Positions 46,387 to 56,660 of a stretch of DNA of 64,000 nt are shown here, piece after piece; position 1 is the first letter of the stretch; the number at the start of each line of letters is the position of its first letter. The notes under the pieces were generated by a model. It made no database searches, had not been told where the DNA came from, and was given only the letters and a program-made list of their open reading frames with translations. This DNA is from CAYSDL01 sp964429875 (GTDB lineage: Bacteria; Fidelibacterota; Marinisomatia; SCGC-AAA003-L08; D37C17). The DNA lies in the NCBI GenBank assembly GCA_964429875.1, contig CAYSDL010000002.1, positions 1-64,000 of the forward strand. Direction: 5' to 3'. Made by a program: the position numbers and the translations under genes.

Positions 46387-49287
46387 CTAAGAAAACTTAA
46401 GGAGCTGTTCTTTTAAAGCTTTAGCCCTATTTACTTCAATATGATCAGGATCGGCAAATTTATAGTGATCTAAATAAATATCAATCTTTTCTAATGCCTT
46501 ACTATATTCACCCATGTCTCTATATAATAAAGCATATTCATAATCAGCGTCAAATAGATATTTTAAGCTAGTGCCGTAAATTTCATCAAGTTTATTCTTT
46601 GATTTTTTATATTCTCCTAATAATCTGTAGCATCTAGCAATGGAAATATGTATCCCAGCATAATGATGTGCTTTATTATTATCTAAATATTCTTCATATA
46701 AAGAAATTGCTTTTTGATAATCATTATAAACATATTCTGACACAATTCCTTCATGTCTGTGTATTTTCCAATAATCCATTGCAAGTGCATCGTGGCCATT
46801 TTTTGCTATTTGAATCTGCTCTTCTATTAAACTCCATTTTTCTGCTTCAATATACATAGATATTTTCCACATAGGAGATCTTATTTCATCTGTTGCAAGT
46901 TTGAATTTTTCATCAGCATAATTCAAAATATCTACAGATTGATCAAATTGATCAATCTGTGCATAATTCCTAGAAAGAGTAATATAAAAACTACCGTAAA
47001 AATTTAATGGCATTTTATCTTCTGTCAGAGATAGTGCTAAATTTATATATTTAATTCCTTCTTTAATCTTACCATACTCTTCATTTAATATGTATAATTG
47101 TCTATATGTAGAAAGGGTGTCATATATAGTATTACATCTATCCAATATTTTAGTAAATTCTTCAATTCTTCCTATTCCTAAATCTTTTTTAATATATGCT
47201 AAGTCTAACATTGCTTCTACATTATTTGTATCATATAACAATGCCTGATTATACATTTCTTCAGCCTTTTCATAATCATTCATTGTTTCATACAGGGTAC
47301 CTAATGTGGTATATATTTCATAGTCATCTGGATATCCTTCAAGATGATCTAAATAGTATTTTAATGCTTTATCATAATCACCTAAATCATAAAAATATGT
47401 GTTCCCAATTTTCATAATGTAATTTGATACAACATCTGTTCCATATTTATTACCAAATAATTTTAATACTTTTTTATATTGCTCTATTTCTTTGTCATGT
47501 TGTGATTTCATTGCATAAAATTCTCCTAAAACATTGTACGCTAAAACATCATCTGGAAATAATTCTGCTTGCATCAAAGCGACCTTAAAAGCCTTATCAG
47601 GCTGTTTCGTTTCAAAATAATATAATACATTTGGAATGAAACGTAATTTTTCGGGAAGTTTATAAATATTATCTATAATTTTTTCAATTACATGAAGCTG
47701 GTTATCTCCCTGACCATCTGCTTGATAAATATTATGCAATCCTAAATATGCAATTACAAAAGAATCGTCTATTTTTACGGCTTTAAGAAAATAATCAATA
47801 GCCTTTTCATGTTCCTCCATAGCTCTTATTGCTCCTTCAGAAGCCATTCTCAAGGCTTCCTCAGATTTTGTCAACAATTCATTAGCTGGTAAATCTATTG
47901 ACTCTTCAATATAATTAATCGGAACTCCAATATCTTTTCTAATAAACAAAGACAAATCATCAATCAATTCAAATATATCATCACTGATAAAAGTTTTTGA
48001 TGAGATTTTTTTAAAGGATTTCGTATGATAAATATTAACAAGAATATTATATTTATTATTTTCTTGTTTGATTTTGCCATTTAGAAAATACTCATCTTTA
48101 GCAAGTAAAGAAATTTCTCTTTGAAGTGAAACGCTCAAGTTATCAAACACCGTTTTATTATATTTTTTCAACCTCCAGTTATATTGAAATTGTTCATATG
48201 AATTAATATAAAGATCTTGATGTAACTTCCAGGATATTGCGCCTGGCAAACCATAAGATAGCCAAGATTTTTCAGTATTCTCAGCATCAATACCAAGATT
48301 ATAAAGAGTAATGGACTTTCTAAACTCAGACTTTGGGACAATCCTATCCATAACCTTACCATAATCTTTACAATTTGATGTACAAGAGGCTGCGCATACA
48401 TGTTCATATGAAACTGTTTTAGTGGTAGCACCCAAATCCTTAGGGTAGAAAAAAATAGTTAAAGCAATAATGGTTGCAATAAGATTTAGAGGTATACCTA
48501 TTTTTTCTACTTTTGTCCATCTGTCTTTTCCAGGAGCTCCATGAAAATATGATAAAATTAGAACACTAGGTATCATTGAAATAATAACCGCTAAACCTAA
48601 ATCAACTAAATGAGGAGAGTATTGATACCTAATTGTAAACCAATCAATAAATTGGATGACTGTCCATCCAACTGCAACATAAAACCCTATAAATTGAGGA
48701 ATCCTTCTTGCTAATAATTCTGAAAAAAATGTTAATTCTACTTTCTTTTCTTTTTTTATTTCTTCAGTTTTTTCTTGTGATGAACTTTTATGATTAATTA
48801 ATTGAAAAATCTCATAGGTATCATCAATTCCTTTAATCTCTTTTTCACCTAAAGATTTTGTATCAATATCTTCATGACCTCTAGTATGATTATTCACGTC
48901 TTTAGTAATACATATTTGACCTGGCTTTGCAAAACCATAAATACGTGATGCAATGTTTACGCCTGATCCAAAATAATCATCTTTTTCTTTAATAACATCA
49001 CCAACGTGAATACCCACACGTACTTTAAAATCACATTGGGCTGTAATTATCTCTTGTAAAAGCTTAGAGAACTTGACAGCATTGTAGGCACTATCAAAAA
49101 TCATCAAACATCCGTCACCAAGTTCCTTTAAAACTTCGCCATTATATTTTTTAATATTATTCTGTATTAGAGATGAATGGTCTTTGATATGTTTAAGGCC
49201 AAGCTTTTCATTTTTAGCCATTGTGACAGTAAAGTCGACGACATCACTAAAAACTATCGCTGCTAATTTTCTATTAGATATGTCCAT
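46387..49287 (-). CDS. class III adenylate/guanylate cyclase with membrane segments and TPR repeats
   Basis: Cyclase domain (1-165): metal Asp15 in FSDVVDFT and Asp58 in ELGDGCLM, transition-state Asn and Arg in GVNIASRIYG. Three hydrophobic segments lie at about 190-290 (GFYVAVGWTVIQFIDWF and two more), then a periplasmic TolB/FlgO-like segment (about 310-460), then at least eight TPRs to the end. This architecture is frequent in FCB and delta-type bacteria. All catalytic residues are present; cAMP versus cGMP product is uncertain. The next gene on this strand (outer-membrane-type) ends 3 nt before its start. Confidence 0.88.
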   Translation of the reverse strand: MDISNRKLAAIVFSDVVDFTVTMAKNEKLGLKHIKDHSSLIQNNIKKYNGEVLKELGDGCLMIFDSAYNAVKFSKLLQEIITAQCDFKVRVGIHVGDVIKEKDDYFGSGVNIASRIYGFAKPGQICITKDVNNHTRGHEDIDTKSLGEKEIKGIDDTYEIFQLINHKSSSQEKTEEIKKEKKVELTFFSELLARRIPQFIGFYVAVGWTVIQFIDWFTIRYQYSPHLVDLGLAVIISMIPSVLILSYFHGAPGKDRWTKVEKIGIPLNLIATIIALTIFFYPKDLGATTKTVSYEHVCAASCTSNCKDYGKVMDRIVPKSEFRKSITLYNLGIDAENTEKSWLSYGLPGAISWKLHQDLYINSYEQFQYNWRLKKYNKTVFDNLSVSLQREISLLAKDEYFLNGKIKQENNKYNILVNIYHTKSFKKISSKTFISDDIFELIDDLSLFIRKDIGVPINYIEESIDLPANELLTKSEEALRMASEGAIRAMEEHEKAIDYFLKAVKIDDSFVIAYLGLHNIYQADGQGDNQLHVIEKIIDNIYKLPEKLRFIPNVLYYFETKQPDKAFKVALMQAELFPDDVLAYNVLGEFYAMKSQHDKEIEQYKKVLKLFGNKYGTDVVSNYIMKIGNTYFYDLGDYDKALKYYLDHLEGYPDDYEIYTTLGTLYETMNDYEKAEEMYNQALLYDTNNVEAMLDLAYIKKDLGIGRIEEFTKILDRCNTIYDTLSTYRQLYILNEEYGKIKEGIKYINLALSLTEDKMPLNFYGSFYITLSRNYAQIDQFDQSVDILNYADEKFKLATDEIRSPMWKISMYIEAEKWSLIEEQIQIAKNGHDALAMDYWKIHRHEGIVSEYVYNDYQKAISLYEEYLDNNKAHHYAGIHISIARCYRLLGEYKKSKNKLDEIYGTSLKYLFDADYEYALLYRDMGEYSKALEKIDIYLDHYKFADPDHIEVNRAKALKEQLLKFS

Positions 49288-49290
49288 TCG

Positions 49291-50124
49291 TTAAATCAAT
49301 CTTCCTTTACTTTTATTTTTCTTTGACTTTTTATGTCCTTTTACCGTCCATACAACGCCAATGTACAATGTATAGTAATCTGCTTCTATATGATTACTTA
49401 TTTGTTGAATGAAATTTTCATTCCCATCAGTGTAATATAATAATTCTTGGTCAGGCCTTTTAAGATGTGTGAGCATATTATATCTTACTCCGAAATCAAG
49501 ACCAACATCCTGAACTTCATCAAAGAATATATTCACACCTAAATCAAGAGTAAATGCTGGCGATGTAGAACGATGTTCAAGATCTGTAGAATTGTTATTG
49601 TTAGAACAAAAGTCTGCATCAAGTAATATATCCATAAACCAGCCAAAATTCGAACATCCGTCACCAAAATCATATGATGTTTTTTCTGAAAAAGTAGCTA
49701 TACCTAAAAGACCTCCAACATAAGGCCTAAAGTTTCCATTTTTACTTAATCCATTACTAGCTGTTAATCTAAAGCCTCCATTGAAAACAAATCCCTGCTC
49801 ATAATTATTTATTTCAACATTCATTAAAGCATTTCCACTTGTGCCCTGCACTTCATCTGTCCAATAATCACTTCTAAAGCTAATATATTGAACGCCAACT
49901 TGCCATTTGAATAATCCTTCTCTAAGAGTATTTTTTCTTTCAAATGCTCTTGAAAAGGAATACCTAATACTGAAGCCATCATCTGCATATTTATCATATA
50001 ATGCTGTTGGATAGTTTCTTCCAAAGTCAATCTCATGATAAGAATGCGGAGAGACATCTAAGCAATACACAAAAGAAAAGGATAAAATAATACTTAATAT
50101 TATTAATTTAATATCTTTAAACAA
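49291..50124 (-). CDS. outer-membrane beta-barrel-type protein
   Basis: A signal peptide (LFKDIKLIILSIILSFSFVYC) precedes alternating hydrophobic/polar strands with aromatic ends (FSIRYSFSRAF, WQVGVQYISF, LDFGVRYNML, YYTLYIGVVW), as in small OmpW/OmpA-like barrels. Basic tail KGHKKSKKNKSK. The start chosen is TTG 50124, overlapping the oligopeptidase stop by 8 nt with AAAGGG 5 nt upstream; the frame is open to ATG 50151, but that would put charged residues before the signal peptide. Function unknown. Confidence 0.72.
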   Translation of the reverse strand: MFKDIKLIILSIILSFSFVYCLDVSPHSYHEIDFGRNYPTALYDKYADDGFSIRYSFSRAFERKNTLREGLFKWQVGVQYISFRSDYWTDEVQGTSGNALMNVEINNYEQGFVFNGGFRLTASNGLSKNGNFRPYVGGLLGIATFSEKTSYDFGDGCSNFGWFMDILLDADFCSNNNNSTDLEHRSTSPAFTLDLGVNIFFDEVQDVGLDFGVRYNMLTHLKRPDQELLYYTDGNENFIQQISNHIEADYYTLYIGVVWTVKGHKKSKKNKSKGRLI

Positions 50125-52144
50125 GATTACCCTTTCTAAGCAGAGCATCAACTTTTGGCTCCCTCCCCATAAATTTCACATATAAATTCATTGGATGCTC
50201 CATGTTCCCTTTAGATAAAATATTTTTCTTAAAGGATTCTGCTGTGCTAACATTAAAAATTCCATCATTTTTAAATTTCTCAAAGGCATCCGCTTCTAAA
50301 AGCTCTGCCCATTTATATGAATAATAACCAGCTGAATATCCTCCGCTAAAAATATGCCCAAATGAACATGAGACACTATTACCTTCAACTTTAGGCACCT
50401 GTCTGTAGTTTTCAATAAGAGATCCCTCATATTCTTCTACATCATTAACCTGTTTATATCCATCATGCCACCCCATATCAATCTTACAAAGCTGTAATTG
50501 TCTAAGAGAGTTTGATCCTGACATATATGTTTTAACATCATTTATCTTATCAATATATTCCATTGGCATTGATTTACCTGTTTCATAATGCTTCGCATAC
50601 ATTTCTATTACTTCTGGCTCGGTCAACCAATTTTCTAAAATTTGTGAAGGAAGCTCAACAAAATCCCAATATACGCTCATGCTTCCTAGTGACTGATATT
50701 TAACATTAGAAAATAGTCCATGCAAACAATGTCCAAATTCATGGAAGACAGTTCTTACTTCATTAATTGACCATAATGCAGGTTTGGAATCAGTAGGTTT
50801 TGTTAAATTGCAATTTAAAGTCACATGAGGTCTTTGTACCTCTCCATTATTAAGCCCTTGACTTCTAAGCTGATTCATCCAGGCACCATTTCTTTTTGTT
50901 TCTCTTGGATAAAGGTCAATATATAGCAATCCTAAATAATTACCCTCTTTATCATCTACTTTATATACATTTACCTCATCGTGAAAAACCTGTACATCTG
51001 AAAGATGGTTGATCGTTATACCATACAATTTATTTGCAACATCAAAGACGCCATTTATAACATTTTCTGATTTAAAGTAAGGCCTAAGGGCTTCATCATT
51101 AAAATCGAACATTTTTTCTTTATATAAATTCCCATAATAAGCTGTGTCCCACGCCTGCATTTCATCAATACCATCTAACTCTTTAGCGTAAGCTTTTATA
51201 TCATCAAATTCTTTCTTTGACTTATCAAATGAAGGCACAATTAAATCATCAATAAGTTTGTATACATTATTTTTAGATTGAGCCATTCTTCTATTAAGAA
51301 CATAATCTGCATGCGTATCATACCCTAAGAGATTTGCTTTATCATGACGGAGTTTTGAAATCTTTCTAAGAATATCTGTATTATCAAATTCATCACCATT
51401 ACACTTTGATCCCATTAGACGCAATACATCTTTGCGTGTAGATCTATCTTTGCAAAATTTTACAATAATACCAAAATTAGTATCTAGAGAAAAACACCAA
51501 CTCCCCTCTCTCCCTTCTTTTTTTGCAAGCTCACTTGCAGCATCAATAAAGGATTGAGGAATTCCTGTAAGTAAATTCTCATCATCTATCCAGTATTTAT
51601 TAATTTTATTTGAAGCTTTTAAAACATTATCTGAAAACTTAGGTGAAAGAATAGATAGCTCCTGCGATATGCTTCTGTATGTTTCCTTATCAGCATCATT
51701 TAAGTTTGCTCCGTTTCTAGCAAATGAGCTATAAATTTCATTAATAAGCCTCAGATCTTCTTCATTATACCCCATAGCCTCCTTAGAATCAAAAACGTCT
51801 TTTATTCGTAAAAATAAAGCTTCATTCAAGTAAATATCATTACTTAGCTTTGTTGTAAGCGGGTTGATATCCTTTATTAAATCTCTAATTCCTTGATCTG
51901 CTTCAGATGCAAACAGATGATGAAATACTGTATTAACATAATCCAGATCTTCCTTCGCTGTTTCAAATGCAATGATGGTATTATCAAATGTTGCAGGCTC
52001 TTCATTATCACAAATATTTTTAATATTTGCTTCAGCCAGATCTATCGTCTCCTTAATTGCTGGCAAAAAATGTTCTGATTTGATATCTTCAAACGGAACA
52101 GTGTTATAAGGTTGATTGTTTTTTGCTAATAATGGATTTTCCAC
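50117..52144 (-). CDS. prlC: M3-family oligopeptidase (oligopeptidase A-like)
   Basis: Cytoplasmic zinc metallopeptidase degrading short peptides, including cleaved signal peptides. HEFGH with Glu downstream (TVFHEFGHCLHGLF, near residue 467; LPSQILENW) is the active site. N-terminal FEDIKSEHFLPAIKETI and C-terminal SFGHIFSGGYSAGYYSY are typical. Length 675. GTG start 52144 is supported by AGGAG about 6 nt upstream. It lies 9 nt after leuS. Confidence 0.93.
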   Translation of the reverse strand: MENPLLAKNNQPYNTVPFEDIKSEHFLPAIKETIDLAEANIKNICDNEEPATFDNTIIAFETAKEDLDYVNTVFHHLFASEADQGIRDLIKDINPLTTKLSNDIYLNEALFLRIKDVFDSKEAMGYNEEDLRLINEIYSSFARNGANLNDADKETYRSISQELSILSPKFSDNVLKASNKINKYWIDDENLLTGIPQSFIDAASELAKKEGREGSWCFSLDTNFGIIVKFCKDRSTRKDVLRLMGSKCNGDEFDNTDILRKISKLRHDKANLLGYDTHADYVLNRRMAQSKNNVYKLIDDLIVPSFDKSKKEFDDIKAYAKELDGIDEMQAWDTAYYGNLYKEKMFDFNDEALRPYFKSENVINGVFDVANKLYGITINHLSDVQVFHDEVNVYKVDDKEGNYLGLLYIDLYPRETKRNGAWMNQLRSQGLNNGEVQRPHVTLNCNLTKPTDSKPALWSINEVRTVFHEFGHCLHGLFSNVKYQSLGSMSVYWDFVELPSQILENWLTEPEVIEMYAKHYETGKSMPMEYIDKINDVKTYMSGSNSLRQLQLCKIDMGWHDGYKQVNDVEEYEGSLIENYRQVPKVEGNSVSCSFGHIFSGGYSAGYYSYKWAELLEADAFEKFKNDGIFNVSTAESFKKNILSKGNMEHPMNLYVKFMGREPKVDALLRKGNLV
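50130..50135 (-). promoter_or_regulatory. Shine-Dalgarno deciding a TTG start
   Basis: AAAGGG on the minus strand is five bases before TTG 50124 and lies inside the end of the oligopeptidase gene. Together with the signal-peptide boundary it favours TTG over the upstream ATG 50151 or 50148. Confidence 0.5.
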
Positions 52145-52153
52145 ATTTCTCTC

Positions 52154-54544
52154 CTATCTAATAACTAAATTTATAATTTTACCTGGTACATAAATTTCTT
52201 TAATAATTTCTTTGTCGTCAATATGTTTTTTAACATTATCGTGATCTTTTGCCTGTATTAATATTTCATCTTTTGTCATTGACGTTTCAACCTCAATATT
52301 TCCTCTCAGCTTTCCATTAACTTGAATAGATATATTCATTGTATTTTTAGATAGCTTTGACTCATCATGTGTTGGCCAAGACTGAGAAAATACGCTTGAT
52401 TTATTGCCAATAGATTCCCATAGCTCCTCTGATAGATGCGGTGCAAATGGGCCCATTAATTTTATAAAATCTTTAGCCATTTCATTTGAAATACCTTTAT
52501 TATAAAAATAATTAACATACTCCATTAGTTTACTTAGACACGTATTAAACTTTAAATCAGAAAGGTCATGCGTAACTAACTTTATCGTATTGTGATGAAC
52601 GTACATATCATCTGCTTTAAAATCTTCATCCTTGATATTGTTACATAGTCTCATTGATCTTTTTAAAAATCTATCTATACCTGTAATACCTTTATCATTC
52701 CAATCTCCACCCTCATCAAAAGGACCCATGAACATCAAATAACATCTAAACGTATCTGATCCATAATTTTCAACAAATTCATCTGGAGATACAGTATTCC
52801 CTTTAGATTTAGACATTTTAGAACCATCTTTAGTAATGGTTCCCTGATGAAATAAATGTTTAAACGGTTCATCAAAATTTAAATGGCCTAAATCTCTTAA
52901 TGCTTTTGTAACAAATCTTGCGTAAAGAAGGTGCATCGTTGCATGCTCTGCCCCTCCAATATAATGATCAACTGGCAACCACTTTAAATTTTCTTTTGTA
53001 AATGGAACTTCATCATTATCAGGGTCAACATACCTAAGATAATACCAGGAGGAGCATACGAATGTATCCATCGTATCAATCTCAGGCTTCCACCCTGCTC
53101 CAAATATTTCCTCAGTTTTTTTAATAAGATTTTTAGAAGATCCAAGTGGAGATGTTCCTTTTGGTTTATACTCAACATCATCAGGTAATAGCCATGGAAG
53201 ATGTTCTTCAGGTATAGGATGGGGATTTCCATCAGGATCATAAACAATAGGTATGGGTGCACCCCAGTATCTTTGCCTTGAGATCAGCCAATCTTTTAAA
53301 CGATAGTTTATATCCTTTTCTCCTATATTATTCTCTTCTAGCCATGATATCATTTTTCTTTTTGCATCTTTAGTAGATAAGCCATCCAAGAAACCTGAGT
53401 TAACAGCTGTTCCATTTCCAATAAAAGCATTATCATTTATTGATATATTATTGCCATCATCTACAACTTTTACTATATCAAGAAAATATTTTTGTGCAAA
53501 TTCAAAATCTCTCTGATCATGCCCTGGCACAGCCATTATTGCGCCAGTCCCATACCCCGTTAAAACGTAATCTGCTATCCATATCTGTATTTTATTTTTA
53601 TTTACAGGATTTATTGCATAGGATCCTGTAAAAACTCCTGTTTTATCTTTATTTAAATCTAATCGCTGAAGCTCACTTTTCTTTGAAGCATTTCTGCAAT
53701 ATTCTTCAACGCTTTTTTTGTTATCAGAGGAGGTTATTTTATCAACAAGATCATGCTCAGGAGAAATAACCATATAGGTTGATCCAAATAATGTATCAGG
53801 CCTTGTTGTAAACACCTCTATCTTAGAATTATACTTATCTATATTAAAATCTATTTTAGCCCCTGAGCTTTTTCCAATCCAGTTTTTTTGCATAAGCATT
53901 GTTTTCTCTGGCCATTTAACTGAATCAAAATTCAATAGTTCATCTGCATATTCTGTTATTTTAAAAAACCACTGCTTTAAAGGTTTTTGTATGACCTCTG
54001 CTCCCGATCTATCAGAAGTACCATCGCTTTTAACCTGCTCATTTGCAAGAACTGTCTGATCTACTGGATCCCAATTAACCATAGCCTCTTTTTGATATGC
54101 AAGATCATTATTATATAATTGAAGGAACAACCACTGTGTCCACTTATAGTACTCAGGAATACTTGTATTTACTTCTTTTGACCAATCAAACATCCCGCCT
54201 ATTTCTTTTAACTGATCCTTCATCTTCGAAATATTCTTCTCTGTGCTTATTTTTGGATGAACACCGTGTTTTATAGCAAAGTTTTCAGCTGGCAATCCAA
54301 AAGCATCAAATCCTTGGGGCTGAAAAACATTATAACCTCTCATTTTAAGAAATCTTGCAAAAGTATCAGCTGGACCATAATTATACCAGTGGCCTATATG
54401 GAGTCTATCGCCGGATGGATAACTAAACATTGTAAGACAATATTTTTTATTTTCAGATGAAGTTATATCAGTTAAATGATTATGTGATGATTCCCATTTA
54501 TCTCGCCATTTTTTCTCAATTTTTTTAAAATTTACATCAGTCAT
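52154..54544 (-). CDS. leuS: leucyl-tRNA synthetase
   Basis: Class I aaRS with HIGH motif in LHIGHWYNYGPAD (about 49-52) and KMSKSKGNTV near 570. The CP1 editing domain holds TTRPDTLFGSTYMV and GTGAIMAVPGHDQRDFEFA, so proofreading is retained. The C-terminal anticodon and extension domains are short; 796 residues is at the low end for bacterial LeuRS (about 800-880). An ATG follows the GGGPS gene end by 37 nt. No T-box leader seen. Confidence 0.97.
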   Translation of the reverse strand: MTDVNFKKIEKKWRDKWESSHNHLTDITSSENKKYCLTMFSYPSGDRLHIGHWYNYGPADTFARFLKMRGYNVFQPQGFDAFGLPAENFAIKHGVHPKISTEKNISKMKDQLKEIGGMFDWSKEVNTSIPEYYKWTQWLFLQLYNNDLAYQKEAMVNWDPVDQTVLANEQVKSDGTSDRSGAEVIQKPLKQWFFKITEYADELLNFDSVKWPEKTMLMQKNWIGKSSGAKIDFNIDKYNSKIEVFTTRPDTLFGSTYMVISPEHDLVDKITSSDNKKSVEEYCRNASKKSELQRLDLNKDKTGVFTGSYAINPVNKNKIQIWIADYVLTGYGTGAIMAVPGHDQRDFEFAQKYFLDIVKVVDDGNNISINDNAFIGNGTAVNSGFLDGLSTKDAKRKMISWLEENNIGEKDINYRLKDWLISRQRYWGAPIPIVYDPDGNPHPIPEEHLPWLLPDDVEYKPKGTSPLGSSKNLIKKTEEIFGAGWKPEIDTMDTFVCSSWYYLRYVDPDNDEVPFTKENLKWLPVDHYIGGAEHATMHLLYARFVTKALRDLGHLNFDEPFKHLFHQGTITKDGSKMSKSKGNTVSPDEFVENYGSDTFRCYLMFMGPFDEGGDWNDKGITGIDRFLKRSMRLCNNIKDEDFKADDMYVHHNTIKLVTHDLSDLKFNTCLSKLMEYVNYFYNKGISNEMAKDFIKLMGPFAPHLSEELWESIGNKSSVFSQSWPTHDESKLSKNTMNISIQVNGKLRGNIEVETSMTKDEILIQAKDHDNVKKHIDDKEIIKEIYVPGKIINLVIR

Positions 54545-54581
54545 ATTTAATGTATTACTTTAATTATTTGTTATATATCCT

Positions 54582-55331
54582 TTATATAGGAGAGTTACAT
54601 AATTTTATATTTTTAACATTTTCATTTATCAATTTTTCAAACATCGTTCCGCATACTACAAAAGATGCTCCAGCTTTAACAATATCTACCATATCATTTT
54701 CATTTAAAATTCCCCCACCTACCATTATTGGTATTGAAACATAGCTAGAAATATAATCAATTAAATCTAGTTGCATTATGTTTTTAGCGCCACTGCCGCA
54801 ATCAAAATAAATTATTTTATTTCCAAGATACTCGCCAGCTAGTGCATGGCTTAAAATAAGATCCTTATCATCCATATCCAAAGGAACTGTATTACTAACT
54901 TTTTGAACGCTAGTAACAGTCCCACCATCTAACAGAATATATGCTGTCGGTATAACATCAATATTATACTGTTTAATTTTAACAGCACCCTTTACTTGCT
55001 CATCTATAAGAAACCTTGGATTTCTACCACTGATTAAATTTAAATATAACATTGATTTAATATGAGGGGTAATTTGATTAGAATCTCCGGGAAACAGAAT
55101 AATTGGAAGCTTTGATAACTCATTAATCTTAATTATTCGATCTTCATACCCATTATTTTCAACCATACTACCACCAACGAGAATAATATCAAAATTAGAG
55201 CCATTTATTGATTCAATAGTCTTATTTAGTATTTTATCATTTTTTTCATCTGGATCAATTAGAGCAAATTTAACAAAACCATTTTTCTCTCTTATTTCAT
55301 TAATTTTTTTATATGTACAACTATCAATCAT
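54582..55331 (-). CDS. geranylgeranylglyceryl phosphate synthase family (GGGPS/PcrB-like)
   Basis: Prenyltransferase that joins a polyprenyl diphosphate to sn-glycerol-1-phosphate, the first ether bond of archaeal-type lipids. FALIDPDEKND (Mg-binding Asp) near 22, LVGGSMVENNGY, IILFPGDSNQITPHIKS, IYFDCGSGA (aligned with YLEAGSGA) and MVGGGILNEND (phosphate loop) support it. 249 residues fits group II GGGPS. Some bacteria (Bacteroidetes, other FCB lineages) carry this gene. The chain-length preference cannot be read. It overlaps gcvPA by 4 nt, so it is translated with it. Confidence 0.85.
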   Translation of the reverse strand: MIDSCTYKKINEIREKNGFVKFALIDPDEKNDKILNKTIESINGSNFDIILVGGSMVENNGYEDRIIKINELSKLPIILFPGDSNQITPHIKSMLYLNLISGRNPRFLIDEQVKGAVKIKQYNIDVIPTAYILLDGGTVTSVQKVSNTVPLDMDDKDLILSHALAGEYLGNKIIYFDCGSGAKNIMQLDLIDYISSYVSIPIMVGGGILNENDMVDIVKAGASFVVCGTMFEKLINENVKNIKLCNSPI

Positions 55332-56659
55332 TTACACGACAAAAGATACTCAATGAGCTTATCTATATCATTTCGGGATCTTTTTTCAGTAAAAGCAAGA
55401 AGCAACAAGTTATCTGAAAGATCATTTACCGGAATATCGATCAATATATTTCTCTTTATGGCTTCTCTTTGTATGTTTTTAGCTGATAATTTTGTCTTAA
55501 CTACAAATTCCTTAATAAAAGATCGATTATCCTCAAATAGAGCGAAATTATCCATTTTCTCAATAGCTGAAGCAGCATATTGCGCATTATTATAACAAAG
55601 CTTAGCAACACCTGGAAGCCCTTGTTTACCAAGTAAAGCCATGTAAATAGTGCATCGCAAAGCCAACAATCCTTGATTAGTGCATATGTTCGAAGTTGCC
55701 CTCTCTCTTCGAATATGCTGCTCTCTTGTTTGCAATGTCATCACATAACCATTTTTACCATCCAGATCTATTGTTTTACCAATAATTCTCCCCGGCATTT
55801 TTCTTGCATATTTTAATTTAGTTGCAAAAAGCCCAATATAAGGCCCACCTAATTGCATATAATTACCAAGTGGCTGCCCCTCGCCAACATACACATCACA
55901 TCCAGAGTCACCTGGAGATTTTAATAATGACATTGATATTGGATCAGATACACAGATCAACAACGATTCTTCCTTAACGGCACTGATTTTCTCAATATTT
56001 TCAATTAGACCATAATAATTAGGATTTTGGACAACAATACACGCAACATCATCTGACATAATATTTTCTATAGAATTATTATTAATTAAACCGTTTGATG
56101 ATTTAATAATATCTATTTTAACATTACGTTCCTTGAAGTAAGTCTTAACAACCTCTATGTAATTAGGATTCACCATATCAGATATTAATATTCTATTTCT
56201 TTTATCTGATTTTATTGACATTGAGCAAGCCTCAGCTATTGAAGAAGCACAATCATAAAGTGATGCATTCGCAATTTCCATGCCTGACAATTGACATAGC
56301 ATTGATTGAAATTCATATAAATATTGAAGCGTGCCCTGACTCACTTCTGGTTGATAAGGTGTATAGGCAGTATAAAATTCAGATCTACTTGACAAAGTAT
56401 CTACTATTCTTGGTATATAATGATCGTAGGATCCTCCACCTAAAAAACAAATAGAGTTTTGCGCATGCAAATTAGAATTAGATAAAATTGATAGATCTAA
56501 GTCAATTTCTTGTTCACTCTGAAAATCATTCAATTCTAAGGATTCTATATCATATCTATATTTTTCTGGAATAATTTTAAATAACTCATCAACGTTGTTG
56601 ATTCCTATGGTCGACAACATATCTTCAACATCTTTATTTGTTTGTGGAATATTTGTCAT
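55328..56659 (-). CDS. gcvPA: glycine dehydrogenase (decarboxylating) subunit 1
   Basis: First half of the split P-protein of the glycine cleavage system. Family segments: FLGGGSYDHYIPRIVD, TAYTPYQPEVSQGTLQYLYEFQ, GGPYIGLFATK and RIIGKTIDLDGK. The PLP-binding subunit is GcvPB, which is not in this window. Length 443 is standard. It follows gcvH by one base and overlaps the GGGPS gene by 4 nt. Confidence 0.95.
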   Translation of the reverse strand: MTNIPQTNKDVEDMLSTIGINNVDELFKIIPEKYRYDIESLELNDFQSEQEIDLDLSILSNSNLHAQNSICFLGGGSYDHYIPRIVDTLSSRSEFYTAYTPYQPEVSQGTLQYLYEFQSMLCQLSGMEIANASLYDCASSIAEACSMSIKSDKRNRILISDMVNPNYIEVVKTYFKERNVKIDIIKSSNGLINNNSIENIMSDDVACIVVQNPNYYGLIENIEKISAVKEESLLICVSDPISMSLLKSPGDSGCDVYVGEGQPLGNYMQLGGPYIGLFATKLKYARKMPGRIIGKTIDLDGKNGYVMTLQTREQHIRRERATSNICTNQGLLALRCTIYMALLGKQGLPGVAKLCYNNAQYAASAIEKMDNFALFEDNRSFIKEFVVKTKLSAKNIQREAIKRNILIDIPVNDLSDNLLLLAFTEKRSRNDIDKLIEYLLSCK

Positions 56660-56660
56660 A

